The position numbers and the translations under genes are program-made. Of a DNA stretch of 64,000 nucleotides, positions 36,636-45,491 are shown piece by piece (within the stretch, counting starts at the first letter, position 1; each line of letters opens with the position of its first letter). The notes beneath the pieces were generated by a model. It had not been told where the DNA came from. It did not search any database and saw only the letters and a list, made by a program, of their open reading frames with translations. The stretch is from Campylobacterales bacterium (GTDB taxonomy: Bacteria; Campylobacterota; Campylobacteria; Campylobacterales; Sulfurimonadaceae): NCBI GenBank assembly GCA_026390165.1, contig JAPLGM010000016.1:79712-143711 (forward strand), in the 5' to 3' direction.

Positions 36636-37274
36636 GTGAAACGAATTGTTATTTTTGATATGGATGGGACATTGATTAATTCTGCTTTGGATATCACCAT
36701 CTCTATTAATTACGTTCGTTGGCATTGCTATTGCCTTTCACCTTTGAGCGAACAATTTATTATTGATTCGATTAATGCGCATGAGCGAAATTTAGCCCAT
36801 CTTTTTTACGGAACACACGTGTATGAAGAGAAAGCAAAGTCTCTTTTTGAAGAACACTACCGCGATCAATGTATCCAAAATGTCTATTCTTATAATGAGA
36901 TTACGGAGACCCTCTCCCATCTTAGTTCTCGCGGATGTCTCATGAGTGTAGCAACGAATGCTCCCAGTACTTTTGCTCTGTTGATGCTCACTCATTTAGG
37001 GATAGCTGAGTACTTTAGTTGTATACTAGGTGCAGATAATGTGGATCACCCTAAACCGCATCCTCAAATGATAGAGCGAATTTTGGAACATCATGATTAC
37101 AGTAGAATAGATGATCGTGCATGGATGGTAGGGGATAGCAGTAAAGATATGCAAGCAGCAAAGAGTGCTAACATAAACACCATTTTTGCTGCATGGGGCT
37201 TTAGCAACAAAGGGGAGGGTGATTTTATCGCCTATCGCCCGCAGGATATGAAGTCAATTATTTTAGAGGAATAA
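36636..37274 (+). CDS. HAD-family phosphatase (phosphoglycolate phosphatase-like)
   Basis: A 212-residue HAD hydrolase. Motif I is DMDGTLINSA near the start, motif II lies in MSVATNAP, motif III is PKPHPQM and motif IV GDSSKDMQAAKSAN. The small alpha cap fits Gph-like enzymes. GTG 36636 follows the hemH stop directly. Substrate is not decided by sequence. Confidence 0.85.
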   Translation: MKRIVIFDMDGTLINSALDITISINYVRWHCYCLSPLSEQFIIDSINAHERNLAHLFYGTHVYEEKAKSLFEEHYRDQCIQNVYSYNEITETLSHLSSRGCLMSVATNAPSTFALLMLTHLGIAEYFSCILGADNVDHPKPHPQMIERILEHHDYSRIDDRAWMVGDSSKDMQAAKSANINTIFAAWGFSNKGEGDFIAYRPQDMKSIILEE

Positions 37275-37277
37275 CGT

Positions 37278-38513
37278 ATGTTTAAAGTCGATCTTTTTGT
37301 TGCTATTGTTCTTATGTCGCTATTGTTTTTACGTCATATAAGTGTTTATCGAGATCGCAATAAAATAAACTATACTCCAGTCGTCGTGGCAATCGGTTTT
37401 ATCGCGGGGCTTCTTCACTTTGTAATGCTAAGTGATGCCAATGAGTGGCTTTTGACACTGCGTGAATCGCTTTTAACGGTGATCGTTGGGAGTGTCCTTT
37501 CTGCTATTATGAGTGTTATGAGCCAAACGCAAGAGATCATGAATCGTCAATTGGATAATATTCGCACTCAAAATACGCATGATGACTTCGAATTACTTCA
37601 TGGTTTATTAGCCTCCATTAATGTCTCCTTGGGACACGTAACCCAAATGGAAAGTAGCACCCATGAACAGCTTAAAAATATTTTCAAAGAGGAAATTGAA
37701 GCGTTAGGATCAATTTTGCACAATCAAAAGTTTTTCATCCAAAAAGTGGAGTCGATGTTAGCGCAACAGCAGTCGGCACAAGAGAAGTTTGAAGAGTTTA
37801 CATTGAGTGAAATGCCAAGTTTGGATAATGTTGTTCATCGTCATATTGATATGTTACGTATCTCAGAACAAGACCATTTTAATCAACTTAAAAGTGTCAT
37901 TAAAAGTAGCAGTGAAGAGAAAAAAGAGCATCAGACTGAAATTGTTCGTATCGCTAATATTCTTGAGAAACTTCAAAAATCTCAATCAGTAGAGAGAGTT
38001 ACGGGGATATTAGAACGCGAATTATCTCATATTATTGTCGATTTTTCTCATCATATCCAAACCATTGGATTTAAAAGTGAAAGTATCGTGAATACATTAC
38101 TTGAAAACGAAACCATACTAAAAAGCTCCAGAGATCAAAGTGAACTGATTATGCAGCAGATGGTATTATCGTCCAAACAAATGCGAGAAATCTCTCACAA
38201 TACCAAAGAACTTAATGATTCCATACGACCATTGGGAACATTTATTGGTTCTGCTGAATCAATGGTCAAAGAATTTTTAGTGGCAAAAAGTAAACTCTCT
38301 GAATTGATTATCACCCTTGAATCCTATGAAAAGCAAGAACATCGTACCTTGCGTGACCATTTAGAACACGTTGCTAATACAGCTATAGCTCAAATGGAAG
38401 CATTTACCGAAAAGATACTAAAAATAGAGGCGTTGCATCAGCCTATTTCACCGAAAGATATTCAAGATTTATCCCATAAAGTAAAACTGCATCAAAGCTA
38501 TAGTGGCGAATGA
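37278..38513 (+). CDS. Membrane-anchored coiled-coil protein
   Basis: A 411-residue protein of unknown function. Three hydrophobic segments at the N-terminus (about 3-18, 33-52, 62-82) are followed by roughly 330 residues of cytoplasmic coiled coil with heptads of Q, E, K, L and I. The layout resembles chemoreceptor-like or RmuC-like scaffolds, but no known motif is visible. Three bases after the HAD gene. Confidence 0.7.
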   Translation: MFKVDLFVAIVLMSLLFLRHISVYRDRNKINYTPVVVAIGFIAGLLHFVMLSDANEWLLTLRESLLTVIVGSVLSAIMSVMSQTQEIMNRQLDNIRTQNTHDDFELLHGLLASINVSLGHVTQMESSTHEQLKNIFKEEIEALGSILHNQKFFIQKVESMLAQQQSAQEKFEEFTLSEMPSLDNVVHRHIDMLRISEQDHFNQLKSVIKSSSEEKKEHQTEIVRIANILEKLQKSQSVERVTGILERELSHIIVDFSHHIQTIGFKSESIVNTLLENETILKSSRDQSELIMQQMVLSSKQMREISHNTKELNDSIRPLGTFIGSAESMVKEFLVAKSKLSELIITLESYEKQEHRTLRDHLEHVANTAIAQMEAFTEKILKIEALHQPISPKDIQDLSHKVKLHQSYSGE

Positions 38514-38555
38514 GGGATCTTCGGGTAAAATACTAAAAATTATAATGGATAAAAA

Positions 38556-39263
38556 ATGATTGAATACTATGTTTTAAGTGATGAGACCCAAACAAGTCGT
38601 ATTGAGGTAGACCTCTCGTTAGTGGAAGATGCCCCTGATCTGGAGCGTTCATGGTTATTATGGCTTTTTGTCAAAGTTAATGACCCTCTAGATGCTGAAT
38701 TTATCTTATTTAGAGATGATCTTATAAATACGTTGCATACTGAAATGGATGCACACTATGTAGGTACGATAGCGAAAGAGGGGTGGTGTGAACTTTATTT
38801 TTATGCCTCAGCCTCTAAAAAATTTGAGAACCTTACGTCGGATGTTATGGGACGACATACCAATTATCCTTACGAGCGGGGTTCTTTCAAAGATAGCAAA
38901 TGGGAGATGTATCAAGAGCGTCTCTATCCTGAACCCTTTACCCTCATTACCATACAAAGTCGGCATACGGTTGAGGCGTTGATCGAAGCAGGTGATGATG
39001 TGAGCCAAGCACGAGAAGTGGAACATTACTTTTTCTTTCAAACACCTACCGCACTCGAGCGTTTTACCGCTTTAATGGAGAAGTACGGATTTTCCTTTAA
39101 AGAAAAAATGAGCGATGAGGAGAGTGATTATAGCTACGGGGTGACACTGGTAAAAACTGAACCAATTACCGATGAACAGATCGAAGAAACGACCTCACTG
39201 TTGTATGAATCGGTGCTTCAAGAGCATGGTAATTATGAGGGGTGGAGTACGGTACTGGCGTAA
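38556..39263 (+). CDS. DUF695 / RraB-like fusion protein
   Basis: A 235-residue soluble protein. The first part (about 1-125; SWLLWLFVKVNDP, LINTLHTEMDAHYVG, WCELYFYA) fits DUF695. The second part (about 130-235; IQSRHTVEALIEAGDDVSQA, REVEHYFFFQTPTALERF, YGFSFKE) fits RraB, a regulator of RNase E in other bacteria. RNase E itself is usually absent in Campylobacterota, so the partner is uncertain. The stop overlaps the acyltransferase gene start. Confidence 0.72.
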   Translation: MIEYYVLSDETQTSRIEVDLSLVEDAPDLERSWLLWLFVKVNDPLDAEFILFRDDLINTLHTEMDAHYVGTIAKEGWCELYFYASASKKFENLTSDVMGRHTNYPYERGSFKDSKWEMYQERLYPEPFTLITIQSRHTVEALIEAGDDVSQAREVEHYFFFQTPTALERFTALMEKYGFSFKEKMSDEESDYSYGVTLVKTEPITDEQIEETTSLLYESVLQEHGNYEGWSTVLA

Positions 39264-41095
39264 TGGCAAGTATCTGGAAAACCAAAGGGGTCATCCCCTA
39301 CGCAGCAGCCCTTTTTCTCAATGCGTTCACCGACCTCGGACACAAAATACTTCTTCAAAATACCGTTTTCAAAATCTACGACGATCAAACACAAATTATT
39401 TATACCGCCATTCTTAATGCCTTTATTTTGCTCCCGTTTATTCTCCTCTTTACCCCATCAGGCTATATTTCTCACCGATTCTCAAAAGTTCGCGTTATGC
39501 GTTACGGTGCATTTGCAGCGATACTTATTACGTCACTCATTACGCTGTGTTATTATCAAGGGTGGTTTTGGTCATCGTTTATGTTGACGCTTCTTTTAGC
39601 CGTCCAAGCGGCACTTTATTCACCGGCTAAGTATGGATATATCAAAGAGTTGGCCGGTGAAAAAGGGATAAGTATCTTGAACGCCATTGTCCAATCCTTT
39701 ACGACGGTAGCTATTTTGTCAGGGATTATCCTCTATACGATACTGTTTGAAAACTCTCTTTCGTTGCCTTATGCCCATGAAGCTGACATTTTGCGTCAAA
39801 TCGCCCCCTTAGGATGGCTTTTGGTTGGAGGGAGTGTTATTGAATTTCTCCTTACGTTGCGGATAGTAGATTCAAAAATAGGTGTCCATACGAAATTTAA
39901 GATTAAGAAATATCTAACGGGACGCTATTTTGGTAAAAACTGGCGTTTAATCCGTCGTAAAAAAGAGATTTTTGAATCTATCCTCTTTTTATCTCTCTTT
40001 TGGTCGATCTCTCAGGTGATATTGGCGGCGTTTGGTGCGTATGCGAAAAGTACCCTTGGCATCCATAACACAATTGTCGTCCAAGGGCTTATGGCCCTGG
40101 CGGCTCTTGGCATTATTCTCGGTTCTTTTATTACGACAAGACTCTCACGCCATTATCTGCACAAAGGGCTTATCGTGGCGGGGGCACTGAAGATGAGTGT
40201 GATGCTCCTTATCTTACCACTGACCCATAATCTCCCCCTTATCGGATTTGCTTTTTTCGGCTTCGGAGTGGGTGGTGCGATGCTCATCGTCTCCCTTAAT
40301 GCCCTTATCCAAGCCAATACCCCTACTGTTCATTTACCGTTTGTCTTGGCAGGGAACAACTGGGTGCAAAATATTTTCATGGTCACTGCCTTAGCTCTTA
40401 CGACATTGTTTGCTTACCTTGGGCTGGATACGATAATGATATTGTACGCCATGATTTTGGTCTCTATGCTCTTGAGCGTGTGGGTTATGATTCGCTACAA
40501 CGATTATTTTATTTGGTTCCTCTTTGAGCGACTTCTCGCATTACGCTACAACATCATCCCACTGCAGACGCACCATATACCGCGTGAGGGGGCGGTGTTG
40601 TTACTGGGGAATCATATCAGTTGGATTGATTGGATTTTGGTACAGGTGGGAGTGCAGCGACGTATCCGCTATCTAATGGAGCGTTCCATCTATGAAAAGC
40701 CACTTATTCGTCCACTTATGGAAATCGGAAAAGTGATCCCCATCTCCCCCAATGGGGCAAAAGATGCGTTTAAAAATGCCAAAGCCCGTTTAAATAATAA
40801 CGAAATTGTGGGTTTATTCCCTGAAGGCTCTATTAGCAACGATGGAACTATAGGAAAAATTTATCCCGGATACCAAGTGATTGCTTCAAAAGTTGAGGGG
40901 GTGATCGTCCCTTTTTACATCGACGGAATCTACGGCTCTCTTTTTTCCCGTTCTAAAACTCGACACGTACCGTCAAAATCATGGTTTCGACGGTATGTCC
41001 GTATTATTTACGGTGAACCGCTTGCGATGGAATCTGACCCTCAAACGGTGTATAATGCGATTACTGCTTTAAAGGAACAAAATGGCGCTCAATAA
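39263..41095 (+). CDS. MFS transporter fused to acyltransferase (LplT/Aas-like)
   Basis: From ATG 39263 (overlapping the previous stop as TAATG) the protein has 610 residues. Residues 1-410 form about 12 membrane helices of an MFS lysophospholipid flippase type. Residues about 430-610 form a PlsC acyltransferase with H450-I-S-W-I-D (HX4D) and FPEGSISNDG. In other bacteria LplT flips lysophospholipids inward and Aas re-acylates them; here flippase and acyltransferase are one chain and the AMP-binding acyl-ACP synthetase domain of Aas is absent. dgkA follows, so lipid recycling is the likely theme. Confidence 0.88.
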   Translation: MASIWKTKGVIPYAAALFLNAFTDLGHKILLQNTVFKIYDDQTQIIYTAILNAFILLPFILLFTPSGYISHRFSKVRVMRYGAFAAILITSLITLCYYQGWFWSSFMLTLLLAVQAALYSPAKYGYIKELAGEKGISILNAIVQSFTTVAILSGIILYTILFENSLSLPYAHEADILRQIAPLGWLLVGGSVIEFLLTLRIVDSKIGVHTKFKIKKYLTGRYFGKNWRLIRRKKEIFESILFLSLFWSISQVILAAFGAYAKSTLGIHNTIVVQGLMALAALGIILGSFITTRLSRHYLHKGLIVAGALKMSVMLLILPLTHNLPLIGFAFFGFGVGGAMLIVSLNALIQANTPTVHLPFVLAGNNWVQNIFMVTALALTTLFAYLGLDTIMILYAMILVSMLLSVWVMIRYNDYFIWFLFERLLALRYNIIPLQTHHIPREGAVLLLGNHISWIDWILVQVGVQRRIRYLMERSIYEKPLIRPLMEIGKVIPISPNGAKDAFKNAKARLNNNEIVGLFPEGSISNDGTIGKIYPGYQVIASKVEGVIVPFYIDGIYGSLFSRSKTRHVPSKSWFRRYVRIIYGEPLAMESDPQTVYNAITALKEQNGAQ

Positions 41096-41450
41096 ACCCA
41101 GATACACCCTCTTTAAAAATACCCGTTATGCTCTCAATGGACTCATCGAAGTGACTCAAAATGAGCCCTCGTTTCGTCTTCAAATTGTCCTTTTTGTTGT
41201 GGGGATGATTCTTGCGTGGAGCCTTCCTCTTACTTTTGTATACAGTGCCATTCTTGCGGTTTCCCTTTTTATCCCCGTTATTGCAGAGATCATTAACAGC
41301 TCCATTGAGCGGACAGTCGATTTGGTGACATTTGAACATCATGAACTCGCCAAGCGGGCAAAAGATGCAGGGGCGGCACTTGTTCTTCTCTCATTGTCGA
41401 TGTTAGCGTTTATCTGGGGATTGACCCTTTATGACGCATTTTGTCTGTAA
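41082..41450 (+). CDS. dgkA: Diacylglycerol kinase
   Basis: A 122-residue integral membrane kinase with three helices and the signature EIINSSIERTVDLVTFE plus AKDAGAALVLLS. It phosphorylates diacylglycerol (or undecaprenol) to recycle lipids. It overlaps the MFS-acyltransferase gene by 14 bases. Confidence 0.93.
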   Translation: MALNKPRYTLFKNTRYALNGLIEVTQNEPSFRLQIVLFVVGMILAWSLPLTFVYSAILAVSLFIPVIAEIINSSIERTVDLVTFEHHELAKRAKDAGAALVLLSLSMLAFIWGLTLYDAFCL

Positions 41451-41471
41451 CCCAATCGTAAGAGAGATTTG

Positions 41472-41477
41472 TCTATA
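41472..41477 (+). promoter_or_regulatory. -10 element of the carboxyspermidine dehydrogenase gene
   Basis: Perfect TATAAT 39 bases upstream of ATG 41517, in the short gap after dgkA. Confidence 0.5.
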
Positions 41478-41516
41478 ATTTTCGTACACTATTTTCACTA
41501 AAACAAGGGGTTTGCT

Positions 41517-42701
41517 ATGGCAACTGTACTTATTATCGGCGCTGGCGGAGTCGGGCGCGTTGTGGCACATAAATGTGTCATGAACAACACTACATTTGAT
41601 CGTATTATTTTGGCGAGTCGTACGTTAAAACGTTGCGAAGAGATCCAAAGCGAACTTCCAGATGGGGCAATTGAGATCGCAACCGTCGATGCGGATAATA
41701 CGGCTGAAGTCATTGATCTTATCGAGCGTGTCGGGGCAAATATTGTTATCAATGTTGCCCTTCCATATCAAGATTTGACCATTATGGATGCGTGTATTGC
41801 GACCAAAACACCATATTTGGATACGGCGAACTATGAGCACCCTGATGAAGCAATGTTTGAATACAAAGAGCAATGGGCAAGAGATGAAGCATTTAAAGAT
41901 GCGGGGATTATGGGACTTCTTGGGAGTGGTTTTGATCCGGGGGCGACCAATGTTTTTTGTGCTTATGCTCAAAAACACTTTTTCGATGAGATTCATACAA
42001 TTGACATTCTTGACTGTAATGCAGGGGATCACGGGTATGCGTTTGCTACGAATTTCAACCCTGAGATTAACTTGCGTGAAGTAAGTGCCAAAGGGCGCTA
42101 TTGGGAAAATGGAGAGTGGATTGAAACCGAGCCGATGGAGATTATGCAAGTATGGGATTATCCTGAAGTAGGACCTAAAGACAGCTATCTTCTTTACCAC
42201 GAAGAGATGGAGTCGTTGGTAAAACATATCAAAGGGCTTAAACGTATCCGTTTCTTTATGACATTTGGTCAAAGCTACTTGACACACATGAAATGTCTTG
42301 AAAATGTTGGAATGTTAGGGATTAAAGAAGTGGAGCATAAGGGGATGAAAATCGTTCCTATGGAGTTTTTGAAAACCTTGCTTCCTGATCCTGCATCATT
42401 AGGTCCTCGTACCAAAGGGAAAACGAATATCGGTATTGTTGCTGAGGGTCTCAAAGATGGACAAAAACAAAAAATTTATATTTATCAAGTGAAAGATCAC
42501 GAAGCATGCTACGCTGAAGTAAAATCGCAAGGAGTTTCGTACACGACAGGTGTTCCAGCCGTTATCGGTGCAAAACTGATGGTCGAAGGGAAATGGAGCG
42601 GTACAGGAGTTTTCAATATGGAACAAATGGATCCTGATTTCTTTATGGAAGAGATGAATGCCCAAGGACTTCCTTGGAACATCGTTGAATTGGAGTGCTA
42701 A
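41517..42701 (+). CDS. Carboxy(nor)spermidine dehydrogenase, saccharopine dehydrogenase family
   Basis: A 394-residue NAD(P)-dependent enzyme with Rossmann motif LIIGAGGVGRVVAHKC and typical blocks ANYEHPDEAMFEY, LLGSGFDPGATNVFCAY and CNAGDHGYAFATNFNPEIN. In Campylobacterota it condenses putrescine with aspartate semialdehyde to carboxyspermidine. The partner decarboxylase NspC is at 46296 in this window, so both steps of spermidine synthesis are present. The 3' end overlaps the convergent EAL/HDOD gene by 4 bases. Confidence 0.88.
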   Translation: MATVLIIGAGGVGRVVAHKCVMNNTTFDRIILASRTLKRCEEIQSELPDGAIEIATVDADNTAEVIDLIERVGANIVINVALPYQDLTIMDACIATKTPYLDTANYEHPDEAMFEYKEQWARDEAFKDAGIMGLLGSGFDPGATNVFCAYAQKHFFDEIHTIDILDCNAGDHGYAFATNFNPEINLREVSAKGRYWENGEWIETEPMEIMQVWDYPEVGPKDSYLLYHEEMESLVKHIKGLKRIRFFMTFGQSYLTHMKCLENVGMLGIKEVEHKGMKIVPMEFLKTLLPDPASLGPRTKGKTNIGIVAEGLKDGQKQKIYIYQVKDHEACYAEVKSQGVSYTTGVPAVIGAKLMVEGKWSGTGVFNMEQMDPDFFMEEMNAQGLPWNIVELEC

Positions 42702-43930
42702 ACGCGCTCCTCATATTTGTGTGCTTGACAATAGAGGGTGTACAATTGCTCCCCACTAAGTTTTATTTTCGGAGCTAAATTTTCAATAACCGTTTGGAGC
42801 TGATCGGTTCTCTCCAGCTTCTCTGTTATCAGCAATAACTTGCCTAAATACCCTTCTCGTTGCAATAAAGCATTTACAATCCCCTTAGAGAGATGGATAT
42901 TCTCAATAATAGCCGTCATTGAGATTTGCAAGTAGGTATCGATCAAGGAGAGGCTCCCCACTAAAAACGCCTCATCAGCCAACTCTTTTCGACCAAGAAT
43001 CGTGACCAGTTCACTCATAAGCTTGGAACGGAATTTAGCCGCATTAATAATTGCTTCTCTAAAGAGTCTATCTTCAATCCCACCGTATAAAAATAATCCA
43101 AGCCATGAACGCAGACGAGAGGCTCCCAAAAGGGATAAAATTTGCTTAATGCTGGTGATTTCACCTTTAAAATTAAATTCGGCAGAATTGACATATCGGA
43201 GTAGATTAAATGTGAGTTCTGGATAATTGGAAAACTTTTGACTCACTATAGTGAGATCCATCTCGCTATGAAGGGTGTTGATCATATCAATAGCATTTCC
43301 TACGGAAGGTTCTATCTTCTTACCACTAAGAATCGTGGGTTTTTCAAAAAAGTACCCTTGAAAGAGATCAAAACCAGCATCTCTACATCGCTCAAACATT
43401 TCGATATTTTCAACTTTTTCTGCCAGCAATCGAATATTGTACTCTTTAAATATCTCTGAAATTTTTTCAATGGGAACCTCTTGGGCAACCAGAAGATCTA
43501 TTTTTACGACATCGACATAGAGGAAAAATTTTTTAAACTTCTCGATGTTTTCATCGCTACACAAAAAATCATCCAAGGCAAAACGGTATCCCAAACCATG
43601 CAGATGACGAACTCGCTCAATAATTTCGTCGGAAACCAAAGTATATTCTAAGATCTCAATAATAAATTTTGATTTTGGGAGAGAGAGGAGGACATCACTC
43701 ATTAAAATATGCTCATTAACATTAATATAGCCTATTTTGGTGCCAATAATTGGGGAGAGACCAATATTATGAATCAGATTGATAATGACTCGTGTCGTTG
43801 CTTGAACATTATCTGAGAACACCGCCCCCGAAGCATTATGATTATGTCGATACAGTAACTCATACGAAACACACTTCCCCTCCTTATCTAAAATGGGCTG
43901 TCTGCCAATATAAATATTAGTTTCAATCAT
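42698..43930 (-). CDS. EAL/HDOD signalling protein (YuxH type)
   Basis: A 410-residue protein with an N-terminal EAL-like domain (about 1-200) and a C-terminal HDOD domain (about 205-400). The EAL position reads YELLYR, and the catalytic acidic residues are largely changed (FALDDFLC, VVKIDLLV are kept), so phosphodiesterase activity is unlikely; it may bind c-di-GMP or a partner. HDOD is visible in LTFNLLRYVNSAEFNF and SLLGASRLRSWL. Monocistronic. Confidence 0.83.
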   Translation of the reverse strand: MIETNIYIGRQPILDKEGKCVSYELLYRHNHNASGAVFSDNVQATTRVIINLIHNIGLSPIIGTKIGYINVNEHILMSDVLLSLPKSKFIIEILEYTLVSDEIIERVRHLHGLGYRFALDDFLCSDENIEKFKKFFLYVDVVKIDLLVAQEVPIEKISEIFKEYNIRLLAEKVENIEMFERCRDAGFDLFQGYFFEKPTILSGKKIEPSVGNAIDMINTLHSEMDLTIVSQKFSNYPELTFNLLRYVNSAEFNFKGEITSIKQILSLLGASRLRSWLGLFLYGGIEDRLFREAIINAAKFRSKLMSELVTILGRKELADEAFLVGSLSLIDTYLQISMTAIIENIHLSKGIVNALLQREGYLGKLLLITEKLERTDQLQTVIENLAPKIKLSGEQLYTLYCQAHKYEERV

Positions 43931-44005
43931 AACACCACCATCACGCCCGTCTATTAAAATCTATTCGGATATAGTCTAATCAATAAAACCTTAAAAGGAG
44001 ACGCT

Positions 44006-44806
44006 TTAACTAAAAACTGCACTTGCATAGCCCACAACCTTAGCCGTATCTCCACTCGCGTCGGCGCTTGTACGATAATCGAGTAAAACACTCTTTAAAG
44101 CTCTTTTATTTGCAACACTGAGCATTGCTTCCACCCCAATTATTCCGCACGCCTCGCAGCCTTGATGTAACTCTTGGACATTTTCAGTGCGGATTGCCTC
44201 CAGACAAATTGAATCAAGTTGTTTTGCCTCTTCAAGCGAATAGTAATGGCTTAAATCGGTACTAATGACAACGGACGTATCGGGTAAATTCAGAAGATAA
44301 TCAATAATCGGAGAAATTTGGGACGATTGGGCATACCCATAGACAAGTTCGATCACCTTGGTATCGTTCAAGTAGTGCTTAATAAAAGGCATCTGAACTT
44401 CAGTACTATGTTCATGATGTGCCTGCGCAAAAGTAGGGAGGGAAAAACGTGATTTTAGATCACGAACCAATACCGTATCCATAGCCAAATTCCCAAGTGG
44501 TGTTTGGTAGCTCTCGTTATCGGCAATACTCACCCCATCAAATCCGACACGATGGGAGGGCCCAATAACTACTACTGTTTTTGGGTTCGTATGGGCAAGG
44601 AGTCGAAATGCAATATTAGCGGTAAACCCTGAATAAACCCATCCTGCATGAGGGACGATTATGGCATCTCCTGAGAGGGTATTAAAACGACTAAGCTCAT
44701 CGGGATGCCCCTCCAAAATCGTATTGAAATGGTTAATCATCTCGTTGATTTCGTATGCTGATACAGGATAAAAACTTCCTGCAACACTCATTGTTCGTGC
44801 ACTCAT
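44006..44806 (-). CDS. AmmeMemoRadiSam system protein B (Memo-like)
   Basis: A 266-residue Memo-family protein: AGSFYPVSAYE, VPHAGWVYSGFTANIAFR, VVVIGPSHRVGFDG, EHSTEVQMPFIKHYL and VVISTDLSHYY. The histidines in PHAGW, HEHSTE and DLSHY match the metal site of Memo, related to extradiol dioxygenases. It follows the AMMECR1-like gene by 1 base. The radical SAM member of the system is not nearby. Confidence 0.88.
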   Translation of the reverse strand: MSARTMSVAGSFYPVSAYEINEMINHFNTILEGHPDELSRFNTLSGDAIIVPHAGWVYSGFTANIAFRLLAHTNPKTVVVIGPSHRVGFDGVSIADNESYQTPLGNLAMDTVLVRDLKSRFSLPTFAQAHHEHSTEVQMPFIKHYLNDTKVIELVYGYAQSSQISPIIDYLLNLPDTSVVISTDLSHYYSLEEAKQLDSICLEAIRTENVQELHQGCEACGIIGVEAMLSVANKRALKSVLLDYRTSADASGDTAKVVGYASAVFS

Positions 44807-44807
44807 C

Positions 44808-45356
44808 TTACTCCTCCTTTATTTTTTCAACCTGATAGGTATACACTTCAGGATGAGAGGAGAGAGGATCACTACCAATCCCTGCTTTCACTCCTAAATG
44901 GGCAAAAAATGTTTCAAAATCACTCAACTCCTCCCACACCTGCGGTAAGAAAGTTGCCTGATAATTTCGAAGCCTGATAACTACCCCGTCTATACCAGTG
45001 CGAATTTGTTCTTTCAACTCTCTCTTATCGGTATAAAGGAGTGCTTGAGGTTCACTCAAAAGGGAAATTTCAATTTTTATTTTCTGAAACTCTTCGGCAC
45101 TAAGAGGGGGAAAACGGGGATCACGAAATGCTGCCGATTGTGCGTTAGAAATCAGATCATCAATAAATGGACGGTGAGCAATAAGTGAACCAATACACCC
45201 TCTCAATTGACCATCCAGTGTGAGGGTGACAAATGTTGCTTTTTTTATCCCCAACTCAGGATGAAGTCGCAACAGGGAGTCTTTCTTCATGACCGAACCA
45301 TCGTATCGTGCTTGTATAGCTTCACGAGCAATTTGAAGATGAAGTTTTGAGAGCAT
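44808..45356 (-). CDS. AmmeMemoRadiSam system protein A (AMMECR1-like)
   Basis: From ATG 45356 (AGGATTAGGT upstream) the protein has 182 residues; the longer frame to 45404 is less likely. The AMMECR1 signature is FVTLTLDGQLRGCIGSL, followed by DDLISNAQSAAFRDPRFPPL. Biochemistry of the family is unclear. It forms a two-gene operon with the Memo-like gene and its -10 (minus strand) is at 45396-45401. Confidence 0.88.
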   Translation of the reverse strand: MLSKLHLQIAREAIQARYDGSVMKKDSLLRLHPELGIKKATFVTLTLDGQLRGCIGSLIAHRPFIDDLISNAQSAAFRDPRFPPLSAEEFQKIKIEISLLSEPQALLYTDKRELKEQIRTGIDGVVIRLRNYQATFLPQVWEELSDFETFFAHLGVKAGIGSDPLSSHPEVYTYQVEKIKEE

Positions 45357-45395
45357 ACCTAATCCTTTTAATTGTATAGAATAAATAATAATATT

Positions 45396-45401
45396 ATTAT
45401 A
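45396..45401 (-). promoter_or_regulatory. -10 element of the AMMECR1-Memo operon
   Basis: TATAAT on the minus strand 39 bases before ATG 45356, within a short AT palindrome. Confidence 0.45.
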
Positions 45402-45451
45402 CACATTTTTTGCTATTAAATAGATGCAAATTAAGGTAAAATAGCGTTTAG

Positions 45452-45457
45452 TATAAT
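45452..45457 (+). promoter_or_regulatory. -10 element of the M15 peptidase gene
   Basis: TATAAT 34 bases before ATG 45492, divergent to the AMMECR1 promoter. Confidence 0.5.
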
Positions 45458-45491
45458 TTTGTAATCAAATTTAAAATAAATTAGGTGAAGT

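Noticed and set aside
41625..42287. A 220-codon open frame on the minus strand inside the carboxyspermidine dehydrogenase gene
   Set aside because: It lies fully opposite a well-supported enzyme gene, has no family features and its composition is that of an antisense shadow.
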